A stretch of 10,185 nt of DNA from UBA6626 sp963579995. Lineage in GTDB: Bacteria; Planctomycetota; Phycisphaerae; Phycisphaerales; Phycisphaeraceae. The notes beneath the pieces are model-generated. The model was not told the DNA's origin and did not search any database. It was given only the letters and a program-made list of their open reading frames with translations. The DNA lies in NCBI GenBank assembly GCA_963579995.1, contig CAUZIY010000115.1, forward strand, positions 1-10,185. Reading direction: 5' to 3'. Positions 7,430 to 10,185 of the stretch are shown one piece after another (the stretch's first letter is position 1; every line of letters begins with the position of its first letter). The position numbers and the translations under genes were made by a program.

Positions 7430-7495
7430 CTATGCAGCCATTGGGAACCAGACCACCAAGAGCCACTGATTTTGCCGGTGCGCCGCATCATCCAT
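7430..7495 (-). other. Short in-frame reading frame ending in TAG just before the kinase start
   Basis: From ATG 7495, with AAGG six bases before it, 21 codons run in the same frame as the kinase and include a hydrophobic stretch QWLLVVWFPMAA. They end at TAG (7432-7430), only seven sense codons before the kinase ATG. It could be a broken N-terminus of the kinase, a leader peptide, or chance. An in-frame TAA stands three codons before ATG 7495, so nothing extends further upstream. Confidence 0.3.
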
Positions 7496-7569
7496 CTGGC
7501 CTTATGGGCAAGGATTATTCACCCAATGCACCCAAGCGATCACGCTAGGCAAATATTCATACCTTCATC

Positions 7570-9708
7570 CTACACCGGTGCCTTTTCGGGCTCTTCTTCA
7601 ACCAGTGCGGCTTTACGCGACAGTTTGACACGGCCCTGCTCGTCAACGTTGATGACCTTAACGCGAACCGTCTCACCAATCTTGACGATATCCGTCACCT
7701 TGTCGACGTAACCATCATCCAGTTCGGAAATATGGCATAGCCCATCCTGGCCTGGAATAACTTCGATAAATGCACCAAAGTCCTTGATTGAATTAACCTT
7801 GCCGGTATAGATCTGGCCCACCTTGACCTCGGCACACAGCTTTTCAACTTCTTCCAGTGCCGCTTCGGCTTCACCCGCGCCCACCGCTGAAATAAAGATA
7901 GTGCCATCCTCTTCGATCTCGATCTTGGCGCCGGTCTGTTCTTCCAATCCTCGAATGGTCTTACCACCAGGACCAATCAGCAGGCCGATCTTGTCAGGAT
8001 GGATCTGGGTGGTCAGTAGCCGCGGAGCGTGCGGACTCATTTCTGCACGCGGCTCGGGAATTTCAGCTTCGATCATTTCAATGATCTCGATTCGGTTCTG
8101 CCGTGCCAGCGTGAAGGTCTTGCGAATCTGGTCCATATTCAAACCACGGATCTTGAGGTCCAACTGGATGGCCGTAATCCCGTCACGAGTCCCTGTAACC
8201 TTGAAATCCATGTCGCCAAAATGATCTTCCTCGCCTTGGATATCTGTCAGGTAGATCTCTTGATCACCTTCTGCAATCAAGCCGATGCTGATCCCGGCCA
8301 CCGGTGCCTTGATCGGAACGCCGGCATCCATGAGAGCCAGCGTGCCACCGGTCGCCGATGCCATGCTGGATGAGCCATTGGATTCAAGTATGTCGCTGAC
8401 GATTCGGACGGTATAGGGAAAATCTTCTATCGAGGGAAGGATCGGTTGGAGGGCCTTTTGGGCCAGCATCCCGTGGCCGATATCACGACGACTTGGGCCG
8501 GTGATACGCTTGGCTTCACCAACCGAGAAGGGGGGGAAGTTGTAATGCAGATAAAACTTTTCGGCGTATTCGTCACCCAAACATTCAACGGTGAGTTCAT
8601 CCCGCTTGGTGCCAATGGTAATTGTAACCAGCGACTGTGTTTCACCGCGTGTGAATAGAGCAGATCCATGCACGCGAGGCAATACGCCGGTCTCACAACT
8701 GATTGATCGCAACTGGTCGTGGCTGCGACCATCCGTACGAACACCACCAAGAATGACTTCGCGTGTAATACGCTCTTCAAGGTCATGCACCGCAACTTTG
8801 GCTAGTGAACAGCGTGTTTGCCATTCGGCATATGTCTTGGCACCGGCCGAGTCATCCGGTTCGGGAAACTGTTGGGCGATAAAATCCTTGATCACCTGTG
8901 ACACGGCTTCCTGGCGGTCCAGCTTCGTGCCGTCCTTGGTCTTTGCCGCCTTGAGCGGCCCGGCCAACTTGGTTTCTGCCAGTTCAACAATGTCATCGGG
9001 CGCTACTTGTAGGTCAAAGACCTTTTCCTTGCCCACCTTGGAAACCAGGTCATCAATCGCGCTGACAATCTTGAGTATCTGTTCGTAGCCAAACTCAATG
9101 GCATCCGCAATGGTGTCCTCGCTCAGTTCATGGGCACCGACCTCGATCATGTTGAGCCCGTCTTTGTGACCACAAAGCAGCATATCCAGATCGCTATAGT
9201 CGTTTTGGGCCGCGGTCGGCATGATGGCAAACTGCTCATCGATCCGGCCTACACGAACATTGCCCAACGGACCTCCGAACGGAATGGAACTGATCGATAA
9301 AGCTGCCGATGCGGCGATACCGGCCAGGACATCAGGCTCATTTTGCCCATCGGCGGCAAGAACCCAACATTGGATCTGCACCTCATCAAAGTAGCCCTTG
9401 GGGAACAGGGGCCGGATGGGGCGGTCAATGTTGCGCATGGTGAGAATTTCTTTTGTATTGGGCGCTCCCTCGCGACGACGAAAGCGGGATCCGGGGATCT
9501 TGCCCGCTGCGTTCATCTTCTCCCGATAGTCAACCGTAAGCGGGAAGAAATCGATCCCTTCGCGTGGTTTATCCCGAACCACCGTGCCCAGTACAACGGT
9601 CTCACCGTATTGCACCAGTACGGCTCCATCGGCTTGCTTGGCCAGTTTGCCGGTCTCAATACTCAGCGTGCGACCGCCAAGTTCAACTTCAACTCTTGTA
9701 GCTGCCAT
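7570..9708 (-). CDS. pnp: Polyribonucleotide nucleotidyltransferase (PNPase)
   Basis: A 712-residue phosphorolytic 3'-5' exoribonuclease (E. coli 711) that degrades mRNA and works as a trimer. Seen in order: first RNase PH domain (about 1-145) with FFPLTVDYREK (54-64) and SRFRRREG (74-81); the all-alpha linker domain (about 240-320); second RNase PH domain with GGVRTDGR (321-328), ESNGSSSMASATGG (442-455) and GEEDHFGDMDFK (492-503); a KH domain (about 560-620) with the GPGG loop at 579-582; and an S1 domain (about 631-698) with YTGKV and FGAFIEV. D495, D501 and K503 correspond by alignment of the GDMDFK motif to E. coli D486, D492 and K494, so the metal/catalytic site is intact. AAAGGA at 9723-9718 lies nine bases before the ATG. 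It follows rpsO on the same strand, the classical order. The gap between them holds a long stem-loop suited to autoregulation. Confidence 0.98.
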   Translation of the reverse strand: MAATRVEVELGGRTLSIETGKLAKQADGAVLVQYGETVVLGTVVRDKPREGIDFFPLTVDYREKMNAAGKIPGSRFRRREGAPNTKEILTMRNIDRPIRPLFPKGYFDEVQIQCWVLAADGQNEPDVLAGIAASAALSISSIPFGGPLGNVRVGRIDEQFAIMPTAAQNDYSDLDMLLCGHKDGLNMIEVGAHELSEDTIADAIEFGYEQILKIVSAIDDLVSKVGKEKVFDLQVAPDDIVELAETKLAGPLKAAKTKDGTKLDRQEAVSQVIKDFIAQQFPEPDDSAGAKTYAEWQTRCSLAKVAVHDLEERITREVILGGVRTDGRSHDQLRSISCETGVLPRVHGSALFTRGETQSLVTITIGTKRDELTVECLGDEYAEKFYLHYNFPPFSVGEAKRITGPSRRDIGHGMLAQKALQPILPSIEDFPYTVRIVSDILESNGSSSMASATGGTLALMDAGVPIKAPVAGISIGLIAEGDQEIYLTDIQGEEDHFGDMDFKVTGTRDGITAIQLDLKIRGLNMDQIRKTFTLARQNRIEIIEMIEAEIPEPRAEMSPHAPRLLTTQIHPDKIGLLIGPGGKTIRGLEEQTGAKIEIEEDGTIFISAVGAGEAEAALEEVEKLCAEVKVGQIYTGKVNSIKDFGAFIEVIPGQDGLCHISELDDGYVDKVTDIVKIGETVRVKVINVDEQGRVKLSRKAALVEEEPEKAPV

Positions 9709-9717
9709 GTGAATCTA

Positions 9718-9723
9718 TCCTTT
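9718..9723 (-). promoter_or_regulatory. Ribosome binding site of pnp
   Basis: AAAGGA on the minus strand, nine bases before the pnp ATG. It could also pair with UCCUUU in the 3' arm of the leader stem-loop (9836-9831), an alternative to that arm's pairing with 9936-9929. Confidence 0.7.
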
Positions 9724-9784
9724 GTTATTGGGGGTAATTGGTTGTTGCCGCACCTGATCACGATACAGCGTGTACCAACCATCT

Positions 9785-9805
9785 CTGCCGGTTGATACGC
9801 GGCAG
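9785..9805 (-). promoter_or_regulatory. Small hairpin in the pnp leader
   Basis: CTGCCG (9805-9800 on the minus strand) and CGGCAG (9790-9785) form a 6-bp stem with a nine-base loop, about 75 bases before the pnp start. It lies downstream of the larger stem-loop. No T-run follows, so it is not a terminator. A role is not evident. Confidence 0.3.
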
Positions 9806-9830
9806 GGTTACCCATGTTTCCAAAATATTC

Positions 9831-9936
9831 AAAGGAAGCTTTGCAGCAGAAGACAGATGACCTAGAGCACTTACCCAATTAATATTAATAGTGCCTCGGG
9901 CCGTCTGTCGTCTGCTCCTGAACTAAAACTTCCTTT
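9831..9936 (-). promoter_or_regulatory. Long interrupted stem-loop in the rpsO-pnp spacer (candidate PNPase autoregulatory element)
   Basis: Three stacked stems are visible. Outer: AAAGGAAG (9831-9838) with CTTCCTTT (9929-9936), 8 bp perfect. Middle: 9845-9857 with 9904-9916, 13 positions with one mismatch (9851/9910). Upper: GCAC (9867-9870) with GTGC (9891-9894), extended by two more pairs past a bulge, around a 20-base AT-rich loop. In E. coli a long leader hairpin at this place is cut by RNase III, and PNPase then destabilises its own message. No T-run follows the 3' arm, so it does not look like an rpsO terminator. The structure is seen; the function is inferred by position. Confidence 0.6.
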
Positions 9937-9992
9937 CCGTCTTCATAAACCTAATGCATGTCGATCGGGGCGGTTCAAAGCCCGTTAGAGTA

Positions 9993-10185
9993 TTACTTAC
10001 GCAGACCGAGGCGACCAATCAGGTCTTGGTATGCCGAACGATCCTTGCGAGCAAGATATTGAAGCAGTCGGTTGCGTTTGGATACCATTACAAGTAAACC
10101 ACGGCGGGAAGAATAGTCATGCTTATGTACCTTGAGATGTTCGGTCAAACTCCGAACCTTCTCGGTAAGCACCGCAACCTGGACT
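9993..10185 (-). CDS. rpsO: 30S ribosomal protein S15, C-terminal part (cut by window edge)
   Basis: The visible 63 residues are the C-terminal two thirds of S15, a primary 16S rRNA-binding protein of the small subunit platform. Seen: VQVAVLTEKVRSLTEHLKVH at the start (the family's conserved region near residues 27-46), then KHDYSSRRGLLVMVSKRNRL with the conserved H-x-D and RRGLL core, LLQYLARKD, and the ending LIGRLGLRK followed by TAA (9995-9993). About 26 residues including the initiator lie beyond base 10185, judged from the usual length of 89. It is upstream of pnp on the same strand; the two are probably cotranscribed, because no intrinsic terminator with a T-run is seen between them. 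Confidence 0.96.
   Translation of the reverse strand, partial: VQVAVLTEKVRSLTEHLKVHKHDYSSRRGLLVMVSKRNRLLQYLARKDRSAYQDLIGRLGLRK

Noticed and set aside
7988..8250. Apparent loss of a PNPase catalytic aspartate (E493 opposite an E. coli acidic residue)
   Set aside because: Aligning through GDMDFK places E. coli D486, D492 and K494 at D495, D501 and K503, all conserved; E493 is a variable position.
8029..8373. Open frame of 114 codons on the plus strand
   Set aside because: It is antisense to the catalytic second RNase PH domain of pnp; no independent support.
9343..9795. Open frame of 150 codons on the plus strand reaching into the pnp leader
   Set aside because: It is antisense to the conserved PNPase N-terminus and has no recognisable domain.
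9878..9889. 12-base palindrome ATTAATATTAAT as a possible operator
   Set aside because: It is the AT-rich terminal loop of the larger rpsO-pnp stem-loop, and no promoter or regulator context suggests an operator.
9966..9983. Small hairpin GGGC/GCCC just after rpsO as an intrinsic terminator
   Set aside because: The stem has only four continuous pairs and no T-run follows on the minus strand.

Overview
The window is ordinary chromosomal sequence of a Gram-negative-type bacterium, with only housekeeping and metabolic genes and no mobile element, CRISPR array, tRNA or rRNA. The mixture of genes suggests a member of the Planctomycetota, perhaps Phycisphaerae-like: a small BFD-type 2Fe-2S protein beside recR, LL-diaminopimelate aminotransferase (dapL), a GH57 amylase, a compact orphan histidine kinase and frequent strand switching. 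This placement is inference from gene content; no marker could be compared.

Layout from left to right: (1) the 5' part of recR on the minus strand, cut by the window edge; (2) divergent from it, a small BFD-like iron-sulfur protein (358-627, +), whose -35/-10 promoter places the predicted transcript start at the ATG; (3) a GH57 alpha-amylase/glucanotransferase-like enzyme (695-1939, -), convergent with the previous gene; (4) alaS (2136-4952, +), divergent from GH57 across a 196-bp gap; (5) dapL (5136-6374, +), 183 bp after alaS, with a strong Shine-Dalgarno at the alaS stop codon leading only into a 19-codon reading frame; (6) a 155-bp convergent gap with a nested inverted repeat; (7) a single-membrane-segment histidine kinase (6530-7408, -); (8) pnp (7570-9708, -); (9) the 3' part of rpsO (9993-10185, -).

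The rpsO-pnp order is the classical bacterial arrangement. The 297-bp region from the rpsO stop to the pnp start (9709-9992 between the two genes) holds a long interrupted inverted repeat (9831-9936). It occupies the place where E. coli has the RNase III-processed hairpin used for PNPase autoregulation. The histidine kinase lies on the same strand downstream of pnp and may be transcribed with it, though 161 bp separate them.

The genes do not form one pathway. They cover DNA repair (recR), translation (alaS, rpsO), RNA turnover (pnp), lysine/peptidoglycan precursor synthesis (dapL), storage-glucan metabolism (GH57) and signalling (histidine kinase). I see no convincing new multi-gene system. 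The points worth a second look are small regulatory structures: the pnp leader hairpin, the apparent leaderless divergent pair recR/BFD, an in-frame amber codon just upstream of the kinase start, and the orphan Shine-Dalgarno after alaS.
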